NCBI GenBank assembly: GCA_002718415.1
Contig: PBEM01000006.1
Location: 208,350 to 272,349 of the forward strand
From: Chloroflexota bacterium
GTDB lineage: Bacteria; Chloroflexota; Dehalococcoidia; Lucifugimonadales; Lucifugimonadaceae
Length of the DNA: 64,000 nt
Reading direction: 5' to 3'
Program-made: the position numbers and the translations under genes
Shown: piece by piece, positions 32,277 through 41,778 of the stretch
How positions within the stretch are numbered: position 1 is the stretch's first letter
Layout of the letters: the number at the start of each line of letters is the position of its first letter
Notes under the pieces: model-generated
The model's database searches: none
What the model was told of the DNA's origin: nothing
Seen by the model: only the letters and a program-made list of their open reading frames with translations

Positions 32277-32296
32277 GTTGCCTCCTATGGCACTTA

Positions 32297-32316
32297 ACAC
32301 AACAATTAAGTTGTGT
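32297..32316. promoter_or_regulatory. Inverted repeat in DUF5679 upstream region (possible operator or UTR hairpin)
   Basis: ACACAAC-aattaa-GTTGTGT, perfect 7-bp arms, about 20 bp upstream of the likely ATG. Confidence 0.35.
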
Positions 32317-32426
32317 ATATTATAAGCACAGTCATACTGCACCAAAATTACAACTGACGAAATTCGTTTTATCAGTATTCATATTACACACTACTACAAA
32401 ATTATTAATTTGTCTCAGGTGTTTTA

Positions 32427-32592
32427 GATGAATTAGGTTGAAATTGGTAATTTTACAATATATTAGACTTTTTTAATATAGTTATATTTAACAAGTAGTG
32501 TCCGAATATCGTAATATTAGTATATAAAATTGCTTATTTAGTATAAATTATTGATAAATTAGTTGAAATTGGTAATTACAAACATATTTTAC
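32427..32592 (+). repeat. Two near-identical ~40-bp direct repeats in the pheS upstream region
   Basis: GATGAATTAGGTTGAAATTGGTAATTTTACAATATATTAGAC (32427-32468) vs GATAAATTAGTTGAAATTGGTAATTACAAACATATTTTAC (32553-32592); shared 16-mer GTTGAAATTGGTAATT. Confidence 0.75.
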
Positions 32593-32766
32593 TAAAATTA
32601 TTAAATATTCTCTTAAAAATTTCAAGGTTTAGTAAAATTTGTCTGTTTCCCATAAATTTCCTAGAGATAATAATTATATAAATTTATGTTTTGTATGTAT
32701 ATTTTAAATGAATTTTGTTTTATTTCAGTAAAATTTTATTAATCTATTTATATATGGAAGTTTTTT

Positions 32767-33738
32767 TTGATAGAAGAATTAAAAAATAAATCTTTAACTG
32801 AATTAGAATCAGTTAAATCTGTAGATTCACTTGAACAATGGAGAGTTAAATACTTAGGTCGTAAAGGTGAACTTACTAGTATTTTAAGAGGTATTGGTTC
32901 TTTACCTGATAATGAACGTAGATTAATTGGATCTCAATCTAATTCTCTAAGAGGTTTATTAGAAGAACAATATAAAAAAATAAAACCTACTTTAGAAAAA
33001 AACTTAACTCATGATTCTGTTGATATAACTTTACCTGGTAGAACTAGAACTAAAGGTAGGTTACATCCTATAACATCTATTATACGAGAAATTTCTGAGG
33101 CTTTTTCTGATATGGGTTTTTCAATAGTAGAGGGTAATGAGTCCGAATTAGAGCATTATAATTTTGATTTATTAAATATACCCAAAGATCATCCTGCAAG
33201 AGACCAATGGGATACCATATGGCTTGATAGGCCTAATAGAGATGATAATTTATTAAGAACTCATACTTCTCCAATGCAAGCCAGAATTATGGAAAATTCT
33301 AAACCACCAATAAGAGTTATTATTCCTGGTAAATGTTATAGGTATGAAGCTACTGATGCTACTCACGAATGGCATTTTCACCAGATAGAGGGTTTAGTAG
33401 TAGGAAAAAATATTTCTTTTTCTGACTTAAAGGGAACTTTATATGAATTAGCTCGAAGGATATTTGGGCCATCAAGAAAAGTTAGGTTTAGATGTGACTT
33501 TTTCCCATTTGTTGAACCAGGAGTAGATATGTCAATTGATTGGAAAGGCGAATGGATTGAAATCTTAGGTGCAGGTATGGTGCATCCTAAAGTTTTTGAA
33601 GGAGTTGGGTATGATCCAAATGTCTATTCTGGTTTCGCATTTGGAATGGGTCCAGAAAGAATAGCAATGTTAAGATATGATATAGAAGATATCAGACAAT
33701 TTTTTTCCAATGATTTGAGATTTTTATCTCAATTTTAA
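32767..33738 (+). CDS. pheS: Phenylalanyl-tRNA synthetase alpha subunit
   Basis: 323 aa, TTG start; RTHTSPMQAR, EWHFHQIEGLVV, GFAFGMGPERIAMLRY. Confidence 0.97.
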   Translation: MIEELKNKSLTELESVKSVDSLEQWRVKYLGRKGELTSILRGIGSLPDNERRLIGSQSNSLRGLLEEQYKKIKPTLEKNLTHDSVDITLPGRTRTKGRLHPITSIIREISEAFSDMGFSIVEGNESELEHYNFDLLNIPKDHPARDQWDTIWLDRPNRDDNLLRTHTSPMQARIMENSKPPIRVIIPGKCYRYEATDATHEWHFHQIEGLVVGKNISFSDLKGTLYELARRIFGPSRKVRFRCDFFPFVEPGVDMSIDWKGEWIEILGAGMVHPKVFEGVGYDPNVYSGFAFGMGPERIAMLRYDIEDIRQFFSNDLRFLSQF

Positions 33739-33753
33739 TTTACAGGAACGATT

Positions 33754-36183
33754 ATGAAGATTCCATTATCTTGGCTTAAGGACTATGTAAAATTTGATTT
33801 ATCTCTAGATGAGGTCGCTCATGCTTTAACTATGTCTGGAAATGAAGTAGAGAACATTAGAAGTATCGGAAATATTGACAAAGTTCTTGTAGCTAAAGTT
33901 ATAGAAATTAATCCTCATCCAAATGCAGATAAGTTACAATTAGTTGTTGTTGATAACGGTACTTCTAAATTAGAGGTAGTGTGTGGAGCTAACAATTTAT
34001 TTATTGGTCAAAAAGTCGCTTTAGCCTCTATTGGGGCGAAATTATTTAATCCTCATAGTGAAGATTCTGAAGAAGTATTTACACTTAAAAAATCAAAAAT
34101 AAGAGGTGTAGTTTCTGAAGGAATGATATGTTCAGAGAAAGAATTAGGAATAGGTTTAGATCATACAGGTATATTGAATTTAGATTCAAATACTGTAGTA
34201 GGCACTAAGATTGAAGATATAATAGGAGATTCAATCTTAGAATTTTCATTAACTCCAAATAGGTCTGATTGTTTAGGGATAATAGGAATAGCAAGAGAAG
34301 TTTCAGCAATTCTAGATGCTAAATTAAAATTACCTGAAACTAACTATATTTCTCAAAAACAGAAAGTGAATTCTGCCATATCTGTGAATATAGAGGCAAC
34401 TGATTTATGTGATAGATATATGGGTTCAATTATTACTGATGTCAGTATTAAGCCTTCACCTAAATGGCTTCAAGATAGGTTGACTGCAATTGGAGAAAGA
34501 CCAATAAATAATATTGTTGATATCACTAATTATATTATGTTTGAGACGGGACAACCTTTACATGCTTTTGATTATGAAAAAATCAAGAATAAAAAAATTG
34601 TTGTTAGAAGAGCAAAAAATAAAGAAAAGATCATTTCTATTGACAATACAGTAAGAGAATTAAATTCAAATATTTTGGTTATTTCTGACTCTGAAAAATC
34701 TATTGGTATAGCAGGTGTAATGGGAGGTAAAAATAGCGAAATTACCTCAAAAACAAACAGTATTTTTTTAGAAGCTGCTACATTCGATTCTTCAAATAAT
34801 AGAAAAACCTCTAAACAATTAAATTTAAAAAGTGAAGCTAATTTAAGATTTGAAAAAGGATTAAATCCTCAATTGGCTGAATTTGCTATAAAAAGAGCAA
34901 TTAGAATGATATTAGAGATTTGTGGAGGTGAAAGTTATAGCGGTTTGATTGATGAACCCAAAGAAAAAATTATCAGTAAAAAAATTATTTCCGTGGATAA
35001 AAATTATCTTAGCAATATTTTGGGACTTAAATTAGATGATTTTATTATTGAAAATACATTAACAAAACTAGGGTTTGAAGTAGTTGATAATAATGAAAAA
35101 TGGGATATAACAGTTCCTTACTGGCGAGAAGATGTAAATATTCCAGAGGATATAGTAGAAGAAATTGCGAGAGTTGTAGGTTATGACATTTTTCCTAGTA
35201 AAACAATTAGTGATAATCTCCCTATTTGGTCACCAACAGAAGATTTAGATTTAAAAAGAAAAATCACCGATTATCTTGTTGAATCAGGCATGCAGGAAAT
35301 TATTTCATATTCTGCTACTAATATGGAATCAGAATCTAGGATGGATTTTCCTAAAGATTATCCATCCCCTGTATTTATTAGAAATCCTATTTCTAATGAC
35401 TTTAATATTATGAGAAGGTCACTAAGAGAGTCTATTTTGAACTGTATTTCATACAATGTACGTTCCTGGAAAGATCCTATAGCGATTTTTGAATTAGGTA
35501 GAATATTTTTAGAAACAAATGATGATTTACCTAAAGAAAAAATTATGATAAATGGTGCTTTTGCCGGACCTAGAAATGCTATACATTGGGAACGAAAATC
35601 AAATGATCTATTTGATTTTTTTGACGCTAAAGGATCCGTAGAATACGTACTAAAAAAATTGAGAATTCCAATGAAATTCAGTAAATTTTCTGATGATCCT
35701 ACTTTTATTTCTGGAAGATGCGCAAAAATATTATCTGGAAAAAATTTAGATATAGAAATTGGTGTTTTAGGTCAAATATCTAATAAGATTATTTCAAAAT
35801 TTGGTTCTAATATTCCCGATATTTTTATGTTTGAAATTGATTTTGAATCCTTATTAAATATTTATATAGATGCTGATAAGTATAATTTTTATTCTCGTTT
35901 TTCAAGACATCAAAATTCCCAAAGAGATATTTCGTTAATTGTCGATGATTTTCAAGAAGTTCAAGAAATTATAGATATAGTGAATAAACATAACATAGTT
36001 TCACGTTCAGAAATCACCGATATTTATACTGGTGGAGATATAGTAGATGGGAAGAAGGTAATTACTGTGAGGATAGAATATCAATCATTTGATAAAACTT
36101 TAAAAGCTAGCGAAATTTCAATAATTGAAAAAAAAATTTTGTTGGATTTAAAAAAATTCATTGGTGCAGATTTAAGATCTTAG
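33754..36183 (+). CDS. pheT: Phenylalanyl-tRNA synthetase beta subunit
   Basis: 809 aa; HPNADKLQLVVVD, TPNRSDCLGIIGIAREV, GIAGVMGGKNSEI. Confidence 0.97.
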   Translation: MKIPLSWLKDYVKFDLSLDEVAHALTMSGNEVENIRSIGNIDKVLVAKVIEINPHPNADKLQLVVVDNGTSKLEVVCGANNLFIGQKVALASIGAKLFNPHSEDSEEVFTLKKSKIRGVVSEGMICSEKELGIGLDHTGILNLDSNTVVGTKIEDIIGDSILEFSLTPNRSDCLGIIGIAREVSAILDAKLKLPETNYISQKQKVNSAISVNIEATDLCDRYMGSIITDVSIKPSPKWLQDRLTAIGERPINNIVDITNYIMFETGQPLHAFDYEKIKNKKIVVRRAKNKEKIISIDNTVRELNSNILVISDSEKSIGIAGVMGGKNSEITSKTNSIFLEAATFDSSNNRKTSKQLNLKSEANLRFEKGLNPQLAEFAIKRAIRMILEICGGESYSGLIDEPKEKIISKKIISVDKNYLSNILGLKLDDFIIENTLTKLGFEVVDNNEKWDITVPYWREDVNIPEDIVEEIARVVGYDIFPSKTISDNLPIWSPTEDLDLKRKITDYLVESGMQEIISYSATNMESESRMDFPKDYPSPVFIRNPISNDFNIMRRSLRESILNCISYNVRSWKDPIAIFELGRIFLETNDDLPKEKIMINGAFAGPRNAIHWERKSNDLFDFFDAKGSVEYVLKKLRIPMKFSKFSDDPTFISGRCAKILSGKNLDIEIGVLGQISNKIISKFGSNIPDIFMFEIDFESLLNIYIDADKYNFYSRFSRHQNSQRDISLIVDDFQEVQEIIDIVNKHNIVSRSEITDIYTGGDIVDGKKVITVRIEYQSFDKTLKASEISIIEKKILLDLKKFIGADLRS

Positions 36184-36191
36184 GTATGTAA

Positions 36192-37478
36192 ATGTCATCT
36201 AATAATCATTATCATGAAGATATGTTAAGTGTTGAGGAAGCAAGGGACGCAATATTGAAAGAATTTTCTGTATTAGAAACTGAAAATATTTCTTTATTAA
36301 ATTGTATGGAAATGGTTCTAGCTGAAGATATTACTTCTACTATAAATATTCCTCCATTAAACAATTCAGCTATGGATGGATATGCAGTTTTAGCTGAAGA
36401 TTTAAAAAATCCTGAACTTAATCATGTAGAGCTAGATATAATAGATTCTGTTTCTGCTGGAGAGATTCCTCAAAAGACAATTACAACAGGAAAAACTATA
36501 AGAATAATGACAGGTGCACCTATTCCAGATGGAGCTAATGCAGTTGTACCTTTTGAAGAAACAGATGAATTAGAAAGAAGAGAAAAAGGGAAAGATACAA
36601 ATAAAATATCAATTAAATCTAAAATTTTACACTTTCAAAATATTCGTAAAAAAGGTGAGGATATTTTGAAAGATTCAAAAGTACTAAGAAAAGGTATATT
36701 AATAAAACCTGCACACATAGGAGTTGCCGCGTCATTAGGTCATGCACATCTTCCTGTTATTAGAAGACCCATTGTTACTATTATTTCCACTGGTAATGAA
36801 TTACAGCAACCAGGAACTAAATTATCTGAAGGAAAAATTTACAATTCTAACGCATATTCTATAGCTTCTTTAGTTCAGTTATATGGAGGAATACCAAAAA
36901 TAATTGGTATATCAAGAGATGATCTGTATGAATTAAAAAATATTTTAATTTTAGCAATGGAAGGATCTGATTTGGTGGTTACTTCGGCAGGAGTTTCTAA
37001 AGGGGATTATGATGTTGTTAAGGATGCTTTAAAGGACATGGGAAAAATGTCACTTTGGTCAGTAAGAATGAGACCAGCTAAACCGTTAGCTTTTGGAACT
37101 TTAGAATTCAAATCTAATAAAGTCCCTCATTTAGGTTTACCTGGGAATCCTGTTAGTGCAATGGTAGCATTTATACAGTTTGGTAGACCAGCTATCCAAA
37201 TTATGATGGGTAAAGAATTATCTCCAATACCTAGAATAAAAGCTATACTAGATAATGAGATTGAAAATTTTGATAAAAGAAGAGTATATTCTAGGGTACT
37301 TGTATATAAAGATGAAAATAATTTATATCATGCTAAAACAACAGGAAATCAGAGCTCAGGAGTCCTAACTTCGATGTCAATGGCTAATGGTTTAGCCATT
37401 TGTCCCGAATATACTGATAGAATTGATAAAGGGGAATTTGTAAATGTAGAAATGTTTGATTGGCCAGAGGTAATTTAA
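36192..37478 (+). CDS. moeA: Molybdopterin molybdenumtransferase
   Basis: 428 aa; NNSAMDGYAV, IMTGAPIPDGANAVVPFE, TSAGVSKGDYD, GLPGNPVSAMV. Confidence 0.96.
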   Translation: MSSNNHYHEDMLSVEEARDAILKEFSVLETENISLLNCMEMVLAEDITSTINIPPLNNSAMDGYAVLAEDLKNPELNHVELDIIDSVSAGEIPQKTITTGKTIRIMTGAPIPDGANAVVPFEETDELERREKGKDTNKISIKSKILHFQNIRKKGEDILKDSKVLRKGILIKPAHIGVAASLGHAHLPVIRRPIVTIISTGNELQQPGTKLSEGKIYNSNAYSIASLVQLYGGIPKIIGISRDDLYELKNILILAMEGSDLVVTSAGVSKGDYDVVKDALKDMGKMSLWSVRMRPAKPLAFGTLEFKSNKVPHLGLPGNPVSAMVAFIQFGRPAIQIMMGKELSPIPRIKAILDNEIENFDKRRVYSRVLVYKDENNLYHAKTTGNQSSGVLTSMSMANGLAICPEYTDRIDKGEFVNVEMFDWPEVI

Positions 37479-37498
37479 TAATAATATTGGAAAAGTAG

Positions 37499-37924
37499 AT
37501 GAATGACGTAGACAACAATAATAGTAACGAAAAATTATATAATATTAAAATAGAAGATTTTGAATCTAAAGGATATTCTTTTTCTTATTCTCTATATAAC
37601 AGAATGTCAGAAGAAGGTAAGAATGAAGCAGATAATTTATTTGATGGTATACCAACAGATATATCTTTAGCCTCGAAGTTTATGAAAATAATATCCGAAA
37701 AATGTTCTAAAAATGACCAATATGTTTTACCCGGAACAGCTATTTCAGAAGCTATATTTAGGATTTTAATTGAGAATGAAAATCGACCCATGTCAATTCT
37801 AGAAATACACTCAAAATTAACAAATGTTTGGTCTAGTGTGATTTATTTAAAAAATCTCTCTGAAACTGTAGTTACAAGAGTTTTGGAAGGTGATAATCAG
37901 TATGGATTTAGTTCAGAATCGTAA
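37499..37924 (+). CDS. Hypothetical protein
   Basis: 141 aa ORF immediately downstream of moeA on the same strand; no recognised motif. Confidence 0.7.
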   Translation: MNDVDNNNSNEKLYNIKIEDFESKGYSFSYSLYNRMSEEGKNEADNLFDGIPTDISLASKFMKIISEKCSKNDQYVLPGTAISEAIFRILIENENRPMSILEIHSKLTNVWSSVIYLKNLSETVVTRVLEGDNQYGFSSES

Positions 37925-37927
37925 ATT

Positions 37928-38761
37928 TCATTTCATTTTTTTTTCTTCAGAAAAAAACCATTGAAAAAATATTATGGTTATACAAATAAGATAAATCATA
38001 TTTCCTGGAAGCCACATTAACAAACCTCCTATTCTTTGATCATCAAACGCGTTTATACCAAAGTGATTAGGTGTATCAATATATCCTGTATAAATCACAG
38101 AACTAGATAAAGTAATAATTGCTGCTAATGCCGCATTTGGTGTAAGTATGATCAATAAATATAGTAATTTTTGAGGATGAGAAAGAGAAGTCCTTACGGG
38201 AGGAGGACCTAATATTGGCCACCAAAAAAATATTGAGGAAAGTATCATTGTAAAATGCATAGCAAAATGTATATATTCATTAAATAGAGAAGAATTATAT
38301 GCTTGAGGAATATGCCAACCCCATAAAATAATTATAAACATTGGTAGAGCTATTTTTGGATTAGAAAGCAAAACAACTAATTTTCTTACATATCCAGTCT
38401 TATTCAGGCTTATACCTATTCCATATCTTACGTACTTTGGGAAAGCCCAAAGTAAAATTGGAAGAGGATTAGAAAGCATTAATATTGGAATAGATATCAT
38501 AGCTATAAATATATGCTGTAACATATGAACCCAAAAAATCTCAGTAGAATAATAATCTAGTGGACCACATAAAGAAATTGCCAATAATAAATAACCTAAT
38601 AATGATAGGATAATGTTTTTTAGTGAATAAAAACTTAATTTTTTAGCTAGAAGAAATTTTATTAAACCCATGAAGAATAGAAATAAAAAAAACAAATAGA
38701 TTATTGATTGAACCCCTGAAAAATTCCATCCAGTTATAAATTCAGAAAAAGAATTTATCAT
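37928..38761 (-). CDS. ctaG: Cytochrome c oxidase assembly protein, CtaG/caa3 type
   Basis: 277 aa polytopic; ...HMLQHIFIAMISIPILML...LWGWHIPQAYNSSLFNEYIHFAMHFTMILSSIFFWWPI. Confidence 0.85.
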   Translation of the reverse strand: MINSFSEFITGWNFSGVQSIIYLFFLFLFFMGLIKFLLAKKLSFYSLKNIILSLLGYLLLAISLCGPLDYYSTEIFWVHMLQHIFIAMISIPILMLSNPLPILLWAFPKYVRYGIGISLNKTGYVRKLVVLLSNPKIALPMFIIILWGWHIPQAYNSSLFNEYIHFAMHFTMILSSIFFWWPILGPPPVRTSLSHPQKLLYLLIILTPNAALAAIITLSSSVIYTGYIDTPNHFGINAFDDQRIGGLLMWLPGNMIYLICITIIFFQWFFSEEKKMK

Positions 38762-38770
38762 AAAGTTCTT

Positions 38771-39208
38771 TTATGGTTTTAATCCTGCAAAAGACCATAA
38801 AAGTAATAATGATATAAATACTAAAATACCTAAAATCATACATGAAGAAAATATAATAGTAAAATATTTATTATCAAATCTTAAATGCATAAAAAAAGCT
38901 ACGACCCCAATAAATTTAAGTGCTGAGAGTATGAATAACAAAGGATTTAACCATCCTCCAAGAGTTTCAACAGTAAAAATCCAAAGTTCTATCAAAGTAA
39001 CAATAGCTAAAAATATGGCTACTATTGTATAAAACCCAGGTCCGGCATGTTCAACATTTCCATGTGAAATTATATTCCAAATCTTTTTTAGCCAAGGAAT
39101 GCTAATTGGACCTTCATTTTTCGGATTTATTTCAGATTGAGTAGTTTCAGGTAAATTCCACCATCCATTCCCTTTATGGGATGTTATATCTTTCCAAAAA
39201 TTAGACAT
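38771..39208 (-). CDS. Cytochrome c oxidase subunit IV-like
   Basis: C-terminal TM block with FIGVVAFFMHLRFD; ORF extends to 39250 but MSNFWKDI is the likely start. Confidence 0.8.
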   Translation of the reverse strand: MSNFWKDITSHKGNGWWNLPETTQSEINPKNEGPISIPWLKKIWNIISHGNVEHAGPGFYTIVAIFLAIVTLIELWIFTVETLGGWLNPLLFILSALKFIGVVAFFMHLRFDNKYFTIIFSSCMILGILVFISLLLLWSFAGLKP

Positions 39209-39224
39209 TTTTTCTCCTAAAATT

Positions 39225-39854
39225 TTATATACCTGGAGGTGCTCCATCACTAGCTGATACTAAATAAATAACTGTAAAAATAACAATCCAAACAATATCC
39301 ACAAAATGCCAATATAAACCAGCTAGTTCTAAATCTTCAGAATTATCCGAACGCAGCGCACCTTTTTTGTGGGCATATCCCATTATTGCTAACCAAATTA
39401 TTCCAATGGTAACGTGCCCGCCATGTAAACCTGTAAGAATGAAGAATGTTGTACCAAATAAATTTGTTCTCGGTGTTAGTCCATGAATTGCAAATTCAGT
39501 AAATTCTACTACTTGAAATCCCATAAAAATAATACCTAAAAAAACTACAGACCAAATCCAAAATTGAGTAAGACCTTTTCTGTTTTCATTAAGATAGTTA
39601 AGTGCTAACACCATAGCAAAAGAGCTCATAAGTAACACAAAAGTACTAATTGATGTGATTGGTATGTTCAATATCTCATTTGGATAAGGACCATTTAAAC
39701 TTTTACCCCGGTAAACGAGATATGTTGCAATAAATGCTCCAAAAAACATGACATCAGAACCTAAAAAAGTCCACATTAGTAATTTTCTATTACTAAGACC
39801 GGTAGATGTTATATGTTCTTCTGTATGATGATTATTAACTATTGTCTGGCTCAA
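39225..39854 (-). CDS. ctaE: Cytochrome c oxidase subunit III
   Basis: LLMWTFLGSDVMFFGAFIATYL, FFILTGLHGGHVTIG, YWHFVDIVWIVIF. Confidence 0.95.
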   Translation of the reverse strand: MSQTIVNNHHTEEHITSTGLSNRKLLMWTFLGSDVMFFGAFIATYLVYRGKSLNGPYPNEILNIPITSISTFVLLMSSFAMVLALNYLNENRKGLTQFWIWSVVFLGIIFMGFQVVEFTEFAIHGLTPRTNLFGTTFFILTGLHGGHVTIGIIWLAIMGYAHKKGALRSDNSEDLELAGLYWHFVDIVWIVIFTVIYLVSASDGAPPGI

Positions 39855-39867
39855 TTAGTATTTTCTC

Positions 39868-41757
39868 CTAATGTGATTCTGGGTCGTTTACTGGTTCAAG
39901 GGACCACCCTATAGCACCCCAGAAAATTCCAATACCACCAAGTACTATAACTGAAAAATGAGTCATCATTCCCACAGCTAGAATTGTTACACCTGCTGCA
40001 AGAATCAATGGGTAATAAGATAAATCTGGCAGATGTATACCATGATTTTTTCCTAGATCTTTTTCATCAGGTTTTATTGGTTTCATATTCTTAATTTCAT
40101 CATCGTCATAGTCGTGATAGTATTCTTTTATTGTTTGAGGATACTTTTTGAACCAAAAATCATCTCTAAACTTTACTTCTGGTACATCCTTAAAGTTATA
40201 TACAGGCACCGGAGAAGGGATTGACCATTCTAGAGTTCTTCCATCCCAAGGATCAGCAGAAGAAATGACATTTTGTTTTTTGCTAACAAAAATGTTAATC
40301 ACAAATACTAAAATACCTAAAGCTAAAATAAATCCACCCAATGTAGCATATAAATTAGAAACCTCCCAACCCATATTATCTGCATAAGTATAAACTCTTC
40401 TTGGCATACCATTCATACCTAGCCAATGCATAGGTCCAAATTGTATATTCATTCCTATAAACATTAACCAAAAATTTATTTTTCCTAGTTTTTCATTTAA
40501 GAAATGTCCATATGCTTTAGGCCACCAAAAATATATACCACTAAAAATTCCCATTAGAGCTCCACCAACTAATACATAATGAAAATGTGCAACAATAAAA
40601 TAGGTATCTTGTTGTTGTGCATCAGTAGGGACTGATGCATGCATTACACCACTTAATCCACCAATAGTAAATAAAGCTATAAAAGCAATAGAAAACCACA
40701 TTGCTGTTGTAAATTTTATAGCTCCACCCCACATAGTAGCCATCCAGTTGAAAATCTTTACTCCTGTGGGTAATCCAATAAGCATCGTCGATATAGCAAA
40801 TGCTGAATTAGCGGCAGGCCCTAATCCAACAGTAAACATGTGATGACTCCAAACAAACCAACCTAAAAATCCAATAACTATTCCAGCGAAAACCACAAAT
40901 GCATATCCAAAGAGAGGTTTTCTAGAAAAAGTTGGAAGAACTTCAGAAACTATTCCCATGGCTGGCAAAATTAATATATAAACTTCTGGGTGACCAAAAA
41001 GCCAAAACATATGTTGCCATAACACCGGATCTCCACCAGCTAATGAATTATAAAAATGAGTACCGAACAATCTATCAGATTGCAATTGAATACCAGCTAC
41101 AGCTAAAACGGGTAATGCAAGAACTATTAATATAGATGTAACCAATGTCATCCAAGTGAAAATTGGAAGTTTAAAGAAAGTCATCCCGGGGGCTCTCATA
41201 TTTACAATTGTGACTACAAAATTAAGTCCAGCAGCAATTGAAGCTATACCTAAGATATTTAATCCAACTATCCAAAATGTCATACCTGCACCTGGGCTAA
41301 AAGTGGCAGAGGAATTTGGAGCATATCCGAACCAACCACCATCAGGAGCTTGACCTATAAGCCAACTAAAATTCATTAACAAAGAACCAAATAGAAAAAT
41401 CCAATAACTTAAAGCATTTAATCGAGGGAAAGCAACATCTCTGGCTCCAATTTGAAGTGGTATCAACCAGTTAAAAAATGCTGCGGATAGAGGCATTATT
41501 ACTAAAAATACCATAGAAGTTCCATGCATTGTAAATAATTGATTATAAAAATCTGGAGATATAAATTCAGCTTCTGCATGTGATAGCTGAACTCTAATTA
41601 AAAGTGCTTCAATACCAGCTATTAAAAACCATATAAATGAGGTAATACCATACAAAGTCCCTATTCTTTTATGGTCCACTGTTCCTACCCATCCCCAAAT
41701 TCCTTTTGCAGATGGTCTAGAGAAAATTCTAGGTAATGTTAGAGATTTCGTTGTCAT
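39868..41757 (-). CDS. ctaD: Cytochrome c oxidase subunit I
   Basis: 629 aa; DHKRIGTLYG, WLFGHPEVYILILPAMGI, WSHHMFTVGL, HFHYVLVGG. Confidence 0.97.
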   Translation of the reverse strand: MTTKSLTLPRIFSRPSAKGIWGWVGTVDHKRIGTLYGITSFIWFLIAGIEALLIRVQLSHAEAEFISPDFYNQLFTMHGTSMVFLVIMPLSAAFFNWLIPLQIGARDVAFPRLNALSYWIFLFGSLLMNFSWLIGQAPDGGWFGYAPNSSATFSPGAGMTFWIVGLNILGIASIAAGLNFVVTIVNMRAPGMTFFKLPIFTWMTLVTSILIVLALPVLAVAGIQLQSDRLFGTHFYNSLAGGDPVLWQHMFWLFGHPEVYILILPAMGIVSEVLPTFSRKPLFGYAFVVFAGIVIGFLGWFVWSHHMFTVGLGPAANSAFAISTMLIGLPTGVKIFNWMATMWGGAIKFTTAMWFSIAFIALFTIGGLSGVMHASVPTDAQQQDTYFIVAHFHYVLVGGALMGIFSGIYFWWPKAYGHFLNEKLGKINFWLMFIGMNIQFGPMHWLGMNGMPRRVYTYADNMGWEVSNLYATLGGFILALGILVFVINIFVSKKQNVISSADPWDGRTLEWSIPSPVPVYNFKDVPEVKFRDDFWFKKYPQTIKEYYHDYDDDEIKNMKPIKPDEKDLGKNHGIHLPDLSYYPLILAAGVTILAVGMMTHFSVIVLGGIGIFWGAIGWSLEPVNDPESH

Positions 41758-41778
41758 AATTTTATTCTTTTTATATTA

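Noticed and set aside
32246-32431. 61-aa plus-strand ORF
   Set aside because: Overlaps the DUF5679 gene antisense and the intergenic region; no RBS or motif.
32346-32766. T-box, RNase P, SRP or tmRNA in the pheS upstream region
   Set aside because: No recognisable consensus core for any of these; only the direct repeats are supportable.
40148-41353. Plus-strand ORFs 40148-40387, 40932-41135 and 41156-41353
   Set aside because: Antisense to ctaD.
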